DNA from: Hallerella sp963597395
GTDB lineage: Bacteria; Fibrobacterota; Fibrobacteria; Fibrobacterales; Fibrobacteraceae
Assembly: GCA_963597395.1 (NCBI GenBank)
Contig: CAVBPX010000001.1
Coordinates: 1-64,000 of the forward strand
Length of the DNA: 64,000 nucleotides
Reading direction: 5' to 3'
The notes under the pieces are model-generated. The model saw only the letters and a program-made list of their open reading frames with translations, did no database searches and was not told the origin of the DNA. This document shows positions 49,574 to 57,301 of the stretch, piece by piece (the stretch's first letter is position 1; every line of letters starts with the position of its first letter). A program made the translations under genes and the position numbers.

Positions 49574-50685
49574 CAGCGTTCCAGCACTTCAAATCCGAGT
49601 TTTCGTAAAAGTTCCCGAGCGGCATTTGCCTGGAGTTCCGTCTTGAACGCGATAAGGAGCGTTCCCGCCACGTTTTCGCGAACCTTCATCAGTTCAACGT
49701 CACGGACGTTTATACCGGCGCGGGCAAGAGGTTCGAGCACCGAAATGAGCGCGCCCGGTTCGTCCTTAAGCTGCACGGTCAGCTGGAAAAAGCTGTTCCC
49801 GACATTTTTTCCCGGTGCAAAAAGGGAGGCCCGGCCCTCGTTTCCGCGCGTAAAAATCCGGTGGAGAGTTTCTTCGTCCGCAGGGATTTTTTCAATCGCT
49901 TCGCGCGTTTTCGAAAGCCCTTCGATGTATTCGTCCAGGGCGCGGAGAATTTCCGTCTTGTTGGTTTCGGCAATATCCTTCCACATGGCCCAGCTCGAAG
50001 CGGCGATTCGCGTCATATCGCGAAACGCGCGGCCCGCAAAATGCTGATAGCCGTTGTCGCAAAGCCTCGAAGGAATGTTCGCGGCGAGGCTCGAACTTGC
50101 CATTTGCGGCATGTGACTTACCCAGGCGACCGTCTGGTCGTGATGTTCCGGCGGAAAGACGACCTGCGTCGCACCGACAAATTCGATGATTTCGGAAAGT
50201 TCCCGGTAGGATTCTTCAGAAGTCCCGGGCGGCGGACAGACGAACCAATAGGCGTTATCGAAAAGGGACGGGTCGTTGTATTCGAGGGAATGCTTTTCCG
50301 ACCCCGCCATCGGATGCCCGCCGACAAAGCGGAACGGAGCCTTGAGCCGCGCACCGGCCTTGCAAATTTCGCCCTTGGTGCTGCCTATGTCCGAAACGAG
50401 AATCGGACGGGAAGGCTCGTAGTGCGAAAGCTTTTCGAGCATCGAAAGGATGCCGAAAATAGGCGTGCACAATAAAATCACGTCCGAACCTTCCACCCAA
50501 GATTCGAGGTCGTCATAGCCGAACGTTTCGTCAGCCAGTTTGAGTTCCTTCGCCCGCAAAAGGGTCTTCGGGGAGCTGACCGCCCGAATAATGACATCGG
50601 AAGAAGCCTGCTTAAAGGCGGCGGCCACGGAACTCGCCAAAAGCCCGAACCCGACAAAGGTGATGCGCTTAAAGGAAAACTTCAT
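49573..50685 (-). CDS. tyrA: Prephenate dehydrogenase with C-terminal ACT domain
   Basis: A 370-residue NAD-dependent enzyme converting prephenate to 4-hydroxyphenylpyruvate for tyrosine. The Rossmann motif is GFGLLASSVA (about 12-21). LVSDIGSTKGEI, FVGGHPMAGSEKH, and PPEHHDQTVAWVSHMPQMASSSLA supply substrate and catalytic residues. FFQLTVQLKDEPGALISVLEPLARAGINV (about 290-320) is an ACT domain, probably for tyrosine feedback. The frame runs far upstream through aroQ, but the ATG at 50685 with AGGTGG 4 nt ahead overlaps the aroQ stop. Confidence 0.93.
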   Translation of the reverse strand: MKFSFKRITFVGFGLLASSVAAAFKQASSDVIIRAVSSPKTLLRAKELKLADETFGYDDLESWVEGSDVILLCTPIFGILSMLEKLSHYEPSRPILVSDIGSTKGEICKAGARLKAPFRFVGGHPMAGSEKHSLEYNDPSLFDNAYWFVCPPPGTSEESYRELSEIIEFVGATQVVFPPEHHDQTVAWVSHMPQMASSSLAANIPSRLCDNGYQHFAGRAFRDMTRIAASSWAMWKDIAETNKTEILRALDEYIEGLSKTREAIEKIPADEETLHRIFTRGNEGRASLFAPGKNVGNSFFQLTVQLKDEPGALISVLEPLARAGINVRDVELMKVRENVAGTLLIAFKTELQANAARELLRKLGFEVLER

Positions 50686-50945
50686 TTTTCCACCTGCCGG
50701 GTTTCCGTCATGATGGCCTGGAAAATGCGCTTCATCGCTTCCGGGGAAAGCGGGCCGTTCTGGGCCTTCGCCTTGGACGCGACCCGTTCGAGAATTTCCT
50801 TTTCGCGCGAAGCGTCCAAAACGGGCATTCCGCATTCCTTCTTGATTTTTCCGATTTCGACCGCGTATTCCGCGCGCTTGTTCAACAGCTCGATAATCAC
50901 ATTTTCGAGTTCGTCGATTCTCGTTCTCCAGTTCGCAATATCCAT
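50682..50945 (-). CDS. aroQ: Chorismate mutase (AroQ type)
   Basis: An 87-residue helical protein that converts chorismate to prephenate, the substrate of tyrA just downstream (4-nt overlap). WRTRIDELENVIIELLNKRAEYAVEIGKIKKECGMPVLDASREKEILERV matches the AroQ core with its Arg, Lys and Glu active-site residues. The frame extends 13 codons to 50984; MDIANWRTRIDEL is the more usual start, though without a clear ribosome site. Confidence 0.9.
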   Translation of the reverse strand: MDIANWRTRIDELENVIIELLNKRAEYAVEIGKIKKECGMPVLDASREKEILERVASKAKAQNGPLSPEAMKRIFQAIMTETRQVEK

Positions 50946-50971
50946 ATTCGGAAAAGTAGCAAGTTTTTGAA

Positions 50972-50996
50972 TTTTGTTTTGCATTTCCTATATTTG
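50972..50996 (+). promoter_or_regulatory. Promoter-like boxes immediately upstream of mnmA
   Basis: TATATTTG (50989-50996) ends inside the GGAGG ribosome site of mnmA, with TTG at 50967-50969 nineteen bases upstream of the box. The box matches the TAnnTTTG -7 consensus of Bacteroidetes. A start of transcription 5-7 nt on would fall at or next to the ATG (51002). Confidence 0.45.
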
Positions 50997-51001
50997 GAGG
51001 C

Positions 51002-52090
51002 ATGAAAATCGCAGTCGGACTTTCCGGCGGAGTCGATTCGACGATGGCCGCCTATCTCCTGAAAAAGCAAGGACACGAAGTCGTGGGTATAACGATGAGC
51101 CTCTGGGACGGCTCCATTCCGATTCCCGACCGCGGACAAAGCGGCTGCTTCGGCCCCGGGGAAGTCCGGGAACTCGCCGAAACGGAACGCGTCGCAAAGC
51201 GTCTCGGCATCGACTACGAAGTGATTCCGCTCGCGGAACAATACAAAAAGAATGTTCTGGACTATTTCCGCGCCGAATACAAGGCGGGACGCACCCCGAA
51301 TCCTTGCGTCAAATGCAATCAAAAAATGAAATTCGGATTTTTGATCGACTGCGCCCACAAGCTTCTCGATTTTGACGTCTTTGCCACGGGCCACTATGCG
51401 CGGGTTTCCGAAAACGGAAAACTTCTCCGCCGGGCGCTCGATCTATCCAAGGACCAAACGTATTTTCTCTCGCGCCTTTCGCCCGCCCAGCTTTCCCGCG
51501 TCGTCTTTCCGCTCGGAGAGCTCACCAAGCGCGAAGTCAAGGCCCTGGCCGCGGAATCCGGTTTTGAGGACCTTGCCAAAAAGCCCGAAAGCCAGGACTT
51601 TATCGAATGCGAAGACTACTCCGTTCTCTTCGACAAGGACGACATCAGGCCCGGAGACTTTGTCGATACAAGCGGAAACGTTCTCGGAACGCACAACGGA
51701 ATTGTCTATTACACAATCGGACAGCGCAAGGGGCTCGGCATCGGCGGGCTCAAGGAACCGCTTTTTGTCGTGAGGCTCGACCCGCACAAAAATCAGGTGA
51801 TTCTCGGAACGAAGGACGAACTTTTTGCCAAGGCACTGACCGCGCGGGACATCAACCGACTGCTTCTCGAAGAATCCGAAACGGAAGGCTTTGCGCTTGC
51901 CAAAATCCGCCACGGAAAAAACCTCGTACCGGCCCGTTTTAAAATCGAAGGGGAAACTCTTTACGTCTCGTTCGAGGAACCGCAAATGTCCATTACGCCG
52001 GGGCAGGTCGTGACGCTTTACCGCGACGAAGCCGTCCTCGCAAGCGCCATCATCGAAAGCGCCGTTCAAACGGAAAAAGGAGCCTTATGA
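51002..52090 (+). CDS. mnmA: tRNA-specific 2-thiouridylase MnmA
   Basis: A 362-residue enzyme that thiolates U34 of Lys, Glu and Gln tRNAs. The PP-loop is GLSGGVDST (residues 6-14). A TPNPCVKCN motif near residue 100 has the first catalytic Cys, and ESQDFIEC (about 198-205) the second region, with Cys shifted by one position from the common SQxxC spacing. YYTIGQRKGLGIGG is the usual tRNA-binding turn. The start is fixed by the exact family N-terminus, showing that GGAGG one base from ATG is used here. It overlaps dapF by 4 nt. Confidence 0.95.
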   Translation: MKIAVGLSGGVDSTMAAYLLKKQGHEVVGITMSLWDGSIPIPDRGQSGCFGPGEVRELAETERVAKRLGIDYEVIPLAEQYKKNVLDYFRAEYKAGRTPNPCVKCNQKMKFGFLIDCAHKLLDFDVFATGHYARVSENGKLLRRALDLSKDQTYFLSRLSPAQLSRVVFPLGELTKREVKALAAESGFEDLAKKPESQDFIECEDYSVLFDKDDIRPGDFVDTSGNVLGTHNGIVYYTIGQRKGLGIGGLKEPLFVVRLDPHKNQVILGTKDELFAKALTARDINRLLLEESETEGFALAKIRHGKNLVPARFKIEGETLYVSFEEPQMSITPGQVVTLYRDEAVLASAIIESAVQTEKGAL

Positions 52091-52905
52091 TTTCCTTTAC
52101 AAAAATGCAGGGAGCCGGAAACGACTACATCTACGTGGACAACCGCGAAAACATCGTAAAAGATCCGGCCGCGCTTTCAAGGAAAATTTCCGACAGGCAT
52201 TTTGGGGTGGGCTCGGACGGACTGGTTCTCATCTGCAAATCCGAAACGGCGGACGTTCGCATGCGGATGTTCAACCCGGACGGAAGCGAATCGGAAATGT
52301 GCGGAAACGCGAGCCGCTGCGTGGCGCGCTACGCCTGGGAGCGGTTCTTCAAAAAGTCCCGGGACGAATTCGACCTCGAAACGGGCGCAGGAATCAAGCA
52401 CGTCGTCATCCACAAAAAAGGCGAGAACTTTCTTTCCGCGACAATCGACATGGGAGAACCTATCCTCGACCCGAAACAAATTCCGGTTTGCGGCGAAACG
52501 AACCGCATTTCGCTCGACGGCCGGGACTTCACATGCGTCTCGATGGGAAATCCCCACGCCGTCACCTTCGTCGAAAGCGTCAAAACGGCACCGGTCCACA
52601 CCAAAGGACCCGCCTACGAAACAAGCCCCGTCTTTCCGCGGAAGGCGAACATCGAATTTGTCGAGGTCCTTTCCAAAAGGCACGCAAAAATGCGGGTCTG
52701 GGAACGCGGCACCGGTGAAACGCTCGCCTGCGGAACGGGCTCCTGCGCAACGCTCGTCGCATGCGTCCTGTGCGGAAAAACGGACCGGGAAATCGACCTC
52801 GAACTTTTGGGCGGAACGCTCCACCTCGAATGGAGAGCGGACAATTCCCACGTGATGATGACGGGCCCCGCGGAATTCGTGTTCGAGGGAACATTTGAGG
52901 AATAG
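52087..52905 (+). CDS. dapF: Diaminopimelate epimerase
   Basis: A 272-residue enzyme interconverting LL- and meso-diaminopimelate for lysine and peptidoglycan. KMQGAGNDYIYVDNR starts the fold. NPDGSESEMCGNASRC carries the first catalytic Cys (the usual GNG is GNA here), and ETLACGTGSCATLVA the second. The ribosome site GGAG lies 4 nt before the ATG. Coupled to mnmA. Confidence 0.96.
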   Translation: MISFTKMQGAGNDYIYVDNRENIVKDPAALSRKISDRHFGVGSDGLVLICKSETADVRMRMFNPDGSESEMCGNASRCVARYAWERFFKKSRDEFDLETGAGIKHVVIHKKGENFLSATIDMGEPILDPKQIPVCGETNRISLDGRDFTCVSMGNPHAVTFVESVKTAPVHTKGPAYETSPVFPRKANIEFVEVLSKRHAKMRVWERGTGETLACGTGSCATLVACVLCGKTDREIDLELLGGTLHLEWRADNSHVMMTGPAEFVFEGTFEE

Positions 52906-52930
52906 GACCTTTCGGCCGGCAAATCTTATC

Positions 52931-52938
52931 TAAATTTG
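52931..52938 (+). promoter_or_regulatory. TAAATTTG promoter-like box before the CstA gene
   Basis: TAAATTTG matches the TAnnTTTG pattern and lies about 58 nt before the ATG at 52996. No clear upstream TTG is at the usual distance, so this is weak. Confidence 0.3.
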
Positions 52939-52995
52939 GGACGCGTTTCGAAAAGCGTGTCTTTTCGGGATGCCAAAATCGGACAGGTAAACAAT

Positions 52996-54528
52996 ATGAT
53001 TACTTTCCTCATCGGCATCGCCATCCTCGTCGGCGGCTACTTCACCTACGGAAAATTCGTCGAAAGGGAATTCGGGCCCGACAACCGGAAAACGCCCGCC
53101 CTCGAAAATCCGGACGGAGTCGATCGGCTGGTCCTTCCCCACTGGAAAAACGCCCTCATCCAGCTTTTGAACATTGCGGGCATCGGACCCGTCATCGGCG
53201 TCATTCTCGGCATCAAGTTCGGAGCGATAGTCTTTATTCTGCTTCCTATCGGAAACGTCATCGGCGGCGCGGTCCACGACTACTTTTCCGGTATGATCAG
53301 CATGCGGAACAACGGAGTCAACGTTCCGACGCTCGCCCGGAAATTTTTGGGCAAGGGCCCGTCCAAGGTGGTGATGCTCCTCATCTCGGTCGCACTCGTT
53401 CTCGTCGGAGCCGTTTTTACAAACACGCCGGCGGCCCTTATCAACACGCCCGTTCTCGTCGGAAGCGCCGTTTCACCGACCCTTTTCTGGGTAGCGGTGG
53501 CCGTCATTTTTGCCTATTACTTTGCAAGCACCTTCTTTCCCATCAATAAAATCATCGGACGCATCTACCCCGTTTTCGGAGCGCTCCTTATCCTCTCTTC
53601 CGTCGCAATTCTCATCGGGATTTTCCCGTTCCTCGGAACGCTCGACAACATCTGCCTTTCGGACCTTGCAAGCAACTTTACAAGACATCCGAGCCACCAG
53701 CCGATAATTCCCATGCTGTTCGTCACCATCGCATGCGGCATCATCAGCGGCTTTCACAGCACACAGAGCCCGCTTGTCGCCCGCACCGAAAAGACGGAAT
53801 TTTCCGGACGCCAGACCTTTTACGGCATGATGATAGTCGAAGGCCTCATCGGCATGATCTGGGCCGCGGGCGGCATGTTCATCTACAAGCAGATGCCCGA
53901 ACTTCTCGTCGGCGCGAGCGGTATCAAGATTCTGAGCGAACTCGTCACAACGGTCATTCCGTTCTCGGCCGTTTCCGTCATCGTCGTCATCGGGGTCATC
54001 ATCCTCGCCATCACAAGCGGCGACACTTCCCTGCGGAGCCTTCGCCTCACCCTTGCGGAGCTCTTCGGGCTCGATCAGACGAGCGCCAAAAACCGTCTGC
54101 TGCTGACGGTACCCATCTTCGCGATTTGCGCCCTGATTATTTTCTGGAGCAATCTCAACCCCGACGGGTTTAACATCCTCTGGAACTATTTCAGCTGGTC
54201 AAATCAGCTGATGGCGGTCTGCAGCCTGTGCATCACGGTCGTCTATCTGCGTGCCAAAAGAAAACGATTCTGGATAGCGCTCACCCCATGCCTCTTTATG
54301 GCGTTCATCGTCTCGGACTATATTCTTTGGGTAAGCCCCGAAAACCTCAAGGGCGCGCCTCTCGGATTCGGTCTCGACTATAAGACCGCCCTGGTCCTCG
54401 CCATCGAAAACGCCCTACTCCTCGGAATTTTCCTTTGCTCCCGAGGAAAAGCCCTGTCGCACGACAAGAACTTTGATCCCGACCATTGGGAGGAATCCCG
54501 CGACATGAGAAGACACGAGCACGAGTGA
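52996..54528 (+). CDS. CstA-family transporter (carbon starvation protein)
   Basis: A 510-residue membrane protein with about fourteen to sixteen segments. GPVIGVILGIKFGAIVFILLPIGNVIGGAVHDYFSGMISMRN and a later CGIISGFHSTQSPLVARTEKTE are CstA-family signatures; members take up peptides or pyruvate. It is shorter than E. coli CstA. The open frame extends 20 codons further, but MITFLIGIAILVGGYF at 52996 (AGG 10 nt upstream) is the natural start. A terminator follows. Confidence 0.88.
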   Translation: MITFLIGIAILVGGYFTYGKFVEREFGPDNRKTPALENPDGVDRLVLPHWKNALIQLLNIAGIGPVIGVILGIKFGAIVFILLPIGNVIGGAVHDYFSGMISMRNNGVNVPTLARKFLGKGPSKVVMLLISVALVLVGAVFTNTPAALINTPVLVGSAVSPTLFWVAVAVIFAYYFASTFFPINKIIGRIYPVFGALLILSSVAILIGIFPFLGTLDNICLSDLASNFTRHPSHQPIIPMLFVTIACGIISGFHSTQSPLVARTEKTEFSGRQTFYGMMIVEGLIGMIWAAGGMFIYKQMPELLVGASGIKILSELVTTVIPFSAVSVIVVIGVIILAITSGDTSLRSLRLTLAELFGLDQTSAKNRLLLTVPIFAICALIIFWSNLNPDGFNILWNYFSWSNQLMAVCSLCITVVYLRAKRKRFWIALTPCLFMAFIVSDYILWVSPENLKGAPLGFGLDYKTALVLAIENALLLGIFLCSRGKALSHDKNFDPDHWEESRDMRRHEHE

Positions 54529-54550
54529 TCCGGCTCACAAAAACTTCAAG

Positions 54551-54580
54551 GGCGATGCGAATTTCCGCATCGCCTTTTTT
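54551..54580 (+). terminator. Terminator of the CstA gene
   Basis: GGCGATGCG (54551-54559) pairs with CGCATCGCC (54566-54574) around a 6-nt loop and is followed by six T. It lies 22 nt beyond the stop codon. Confidence 0.9.
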
Positions 54581-54632
54581 GGTTTCCTCCAAAGGTTCCC
54601 CTTTACGTGAATTTCGCCGAGAAATTGTAAAT

Positions 54633-54684
54633 GGTCACCTCCAAAAATTCAATTTTCTTGACCAAAGCAATTTTTAGAGGTTCC
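54633..54684. mobile_element. MITE-like inverted-repeat element, 52-bp copy
   Basis: GGTCACCTCCAAAAATTCAA on the left and CCAAAGCAATTTTTAGAGG on the right match the two ends of the 161-bp element in mtaB, with the interior missing. It looks like an internal-deletion derivative. The right end continues TTCCCTAA, as in the copy at 10435. No target duplication is obvious. Confidence 0.75.
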
Positions 54685-54837
54685 CTAAACAAAAATTCAA
54701 CAACCGGTTAAAATCGTTCATCCGCCCACTTTTGCAGTTCGTCAATAAATTCCGTAAACCACTTTACACCTATATATTCTTTTTTCTAATTTGGCACCGC
54801 GAAAATAAAATTTAACAGAGAAAAGGCAGAAAAACCG

Positions 54838-56229
54838 ATGAATCCAACCCTTAAACGACTGATCCTGGCGGTTACGGTAGGAACCCTCCCCGCCTGGGCA
54901 GCCTCTTCCTACACCCGGGAAGACGCGGTCCGGATAGCACTCGAAAACGCTCCGGACATCAAAACCGCGGAAGAAAGCCTCAAATCCGCCGAATCCCAGG
55001 TTTCCGCAGCCTACGGAAACGCTCTCCCCACCGTCGATTTCAGTGCGACATACTCCCGGAGCTTCGGCGTGGATGACGTCAAGAAGTCGAGCGCCATCAG
55101 CAAAATGCTCGACGACACGGCAAACCAGAACGAAAAAATGCTCGCCGGAGTCCTCGACAATCTCTCCTACGGCCTAAGCGCCATGTCCGGCTACCGCTGG
55201 GGAACGCAGGTCGGCATCACGGCCACCCAGGTTCTTTACGCCCAGGGAAAGGTCAGTACCGGAACCGAAATTGCAAAATCCTACCGCCGGGTAAGCGAAC
55301 TGACCCTCGAAACGGCCAAGCAGGACGTCCGCTACGACGTCGAAAACGCCTTTGACCAGCTTCTCTACCTCGACTCGGCCCTCGTCATTTTGCAGGAGAG
55401 CATCGACCAGCTGCAAGACCACCTCGACTACGTCGATCAGGCAGTCAAGAGCGGCCTTGCAACCGAACTCGACCAGATCCGCGCCCAAATTTCGATGGAC
55501 GAGCTGCAGACTTCCCTCGAAAAGACCAAAAAGGACCGCGTCGTTGCGCGGAACTCGCTTCTAAACTCCATGGGCCTCCCCTGGGACGCCTCGGCCGAAT
55601 TCAAGGGAGACCTTCGCGACCCCAAACAGGGAAACTTCGCCATGCCGGATACCGCCATGGCAAACGTTCGCCAGCGCCGCAAGGAGCTCGCCCAACTCGA
55701 CGAAAGCGCCAAGATGTACGAACAGAACATCGACATCGAAAAAGGCGACTACAAGCCGACCCTCGTTCTCGGAGGCTCCATCACCTACCAGAACGGCCAA
55801 AACGACTTTTTCAAATGGGACGCCCCGGACTGGGACGACAACATTTCCAAAAAGGTGTATTTGAACTTTTCCATGAACCTTTTTAACGGCATGAAGACCC
55901 GCGAAGCGGTCGTCCAGGCGAAAACGGACCTCCGCAAGACGCAAATTCAAAAGGAAAATACGGAACGCGGCATCAAGCTCCAGATTGAATCCGCACAAAA
56001 CACGCTTGACGACGCGAACAGGCAAATCGATATTCAGGCCCGCCACGTCGATCTCGCCCAAAAGAACCTGGACATGACCGAAGCGGCCTACAAGGTCGGC
56101 CGCGAAACACAACTCAACTACCTTGACGCGAGCATGAGCCTCAAGAACGCGAAGCTGTCCTACCTGTCCGCCATCATCGACTGGAACAAGGCCTACAACG
56201 CACTGCTCAAAGCCACCGGAGAATATTAA
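54838..56229 (+). CDS. TolC-family outer-membrane efflux protein
   Basis: A 463-residue protein with signal peptide MNPTLKRLILAVTVGTLPAWA. The body has the internal duplication of TolC: long helices with YTREDAVRIALENAPDIKTAEESLKSAESQVSAAYGNALPTVDFSATYS early and the paired ITYQNGQNDFF... NFSMNLFNGMKTREAVVQAKTDLRKTQ later. It forms the outer-membrane tunnel of a tripartite pump. The adaptor gene starts 11 nt downstream. Confidence 0.93.
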   Translation: MNPTLKRLILAVTVGTLPAWAASSYTREDAVRIALENAPDIKTAEESLKSAESQVSAAYGNALPTVDFSATYSRSFGVDDVKKSSAISKMLDDTANQNEKMLAGVLDNLSYGLSAMSGYRWGTQVGITATQVLYAQGKVSTGTEIAKSYRRVSELTLETAKQDVRYDVENAFDQLLYLDSALVILQESIDQLQDHLDYVDQAVKSGLATELDQIRAQISMDELQTSLEKTKKDRVVARNSLLNSMGLPWDASAEFKGDLRDPKQGNFAMPDTAMANVRQRRKELAQLDESAKMYEQNIDIEKGDYKPTLVLGGSITYQNGQNDFFKWDAPDWDDNISKKVYLNFSMNLFNGMKTREAVVQAKTDLRKTQIQKENTERGIKLQIESAQNTLDDANRQIDIQARHVDLAQKNLDMTEAAYKVGRETQLNYLDASMSLKNAKLSYLSAIIDWNKAYNALLKATGEY

Positions 56230-56240
56230 GAGAGGATTCT

Positions 56241-57281
56241 ATGAAGCAACTGAAAACCACAAAGATTATCGCATTTGCAGCACTGGCAATCTTTCTCGCC
56301 GGATGCAACACGGAAAAGGAAGTCAAGCAGACCGTGACGATGGAAAATATCCAGGCCCAAAAGGGAAAGCCCGTCCGGATAGTCACCGTCGGAAGCGAAA
56401 AAATGGCGGACATGCGCGAGTTCAACGGAACGATTGAAGGTTCGCAGCAGGCAAGCGCCATCGCGAAGATGTCGGACCCGATCGCCAAAATCAACGTGCA
56501 GGTCGGTGCAAACGTTCAAAAGGACCAGGTTCTCGCCGAATTTACGTTCACGGGTGACAACTCGAGCTATCAACAGGCCGAGGCGCAGGTCAAGCTTCTT
56601 GAAAAGTCCCTAGCCCGCATGAAGGAAGTCCAGGCCAAGGGCGGCATTTCCCAACAGGACATCGATCAGTCCCAGACGTCGCTCGACGTCGCCAAGATGC
56701 AGCTCGAACAGGCGCGCCGCGCAACCCTCGTTCTCGCTCCCGCGGCAGGGACCGTGACGGACGTCCGCTACAAGGTGGGCGAAGTTCCGAGCGTCGGATC
56801 GGAGCTCTTCACCATTGCGAACCTGAACCAGGTGATTCTCAAGCTCAACGTGACGACGCAGGACATCGGACTCTTTAAGAAGGGAGCCGAAGCGACCGTC
56901 ACCCTGAACGGCGAAACCCTGAAAGGAAAAGTCACCATGGTCCCGCTCGCAGCCGATTCCAAGACGCGGTTCTTCCCCGTCGAAATCACCTTCCCGAACA
57001 AGGGCCGCAAGCTTCTCCCGGGAATGTTCGTCACAGCGAGCATTCACACGCGAACGGTCGAAGGCGTCACCATTCCGAACGATGCCGTCGTCTATAAGGA
57101 CGGCGTGAACTTTGCGTGGATAGTCGATAAGGACGGCAACGCCAAGCGGAAAATCATCCGTCTCGGCGTCGTCGGCAACACGACGACCCAGGTCGTTTCG
57201 GGTATCGAACTCGGCGACAAGGTCATCACCGAAGGCGTTTCCAAGATGAACGACGGTGACAAGGTCATGATCCTCGACTAA
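56241..57281 (+). CDS. RND efflux periplasmic adaptor lipoprotein
   Basis: A 346-residue membrane fusion protein with lipoprotein signal MKQLKTTKIIAFAALAIFLAGCN (Cys near residue 22). GTIEGSQQASAIAKMSDPIAKINVQVGANVQKDQVLAEF is the first lipoyl half, a helical hairpin follows, and LVLAPAAGTVTDVRYKVGEVPSVGSELFTIANL is the second half. A beta-barrel and proximal domain end with VVYKDGVNFAWIVD. It bridges the inner-membrane pump and TolC. The permease gene starts 20 nt downstream. Confidence 0.94.
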   Translation: MKQLKTTKIIAFAALAIFLAGCNTEKEVKQTVTMENIQAQKGKPVRIVTVGSEKMADMREFNGTIEGSQQASAIAKMSDPIAKINVQVGANVQKDQVLAEFTFTGDNSSYQQAEAQVKLLEKSLARMKEVQAKGGISQQDIDQSQTSLDVAKMQLEQARRATLVLAPAAGTVTDVRYKVGEVPSVGSELFTIANLNQVILKLNVTTQDIGLFKKGAEATVTLNGETLKGKVTMVPLAADSKTRFFPVEITFPNKGRKLLPGMFVTASIHTRTVEGVTIPNDAVVYKDGVNFAWIVDKDGNAKRKIIRLGVVGNTTTQVVSGIELGDKVITEGVSKMNDGDKVMILD

Positions 57282-57301
57282 TCACACCTGGAGAATTTTT
57301 C

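Larger units (their letters stand above)
54529..54837. other. Intergenic region: terminator, repeat element, efflux promoter region
   Basis: This 309-bp gap holds the CstA terminator (54551-54580) and the 52-bp inverted-repeat element (54633-54684). AT-rich DNA follows (54685-54837) with CTATATATTC about 65 nt before the tolC-like start, where the efflux operon promoter probably lies. No ORF with a ribosome site was seen. Confidence 0.6.

Noticed and set aside
50686..51003. 106-codon upstream extension of tyrA
   Set aside because: It is the aroQ region in another frame; tyrA has a good ribosome site at 50685.
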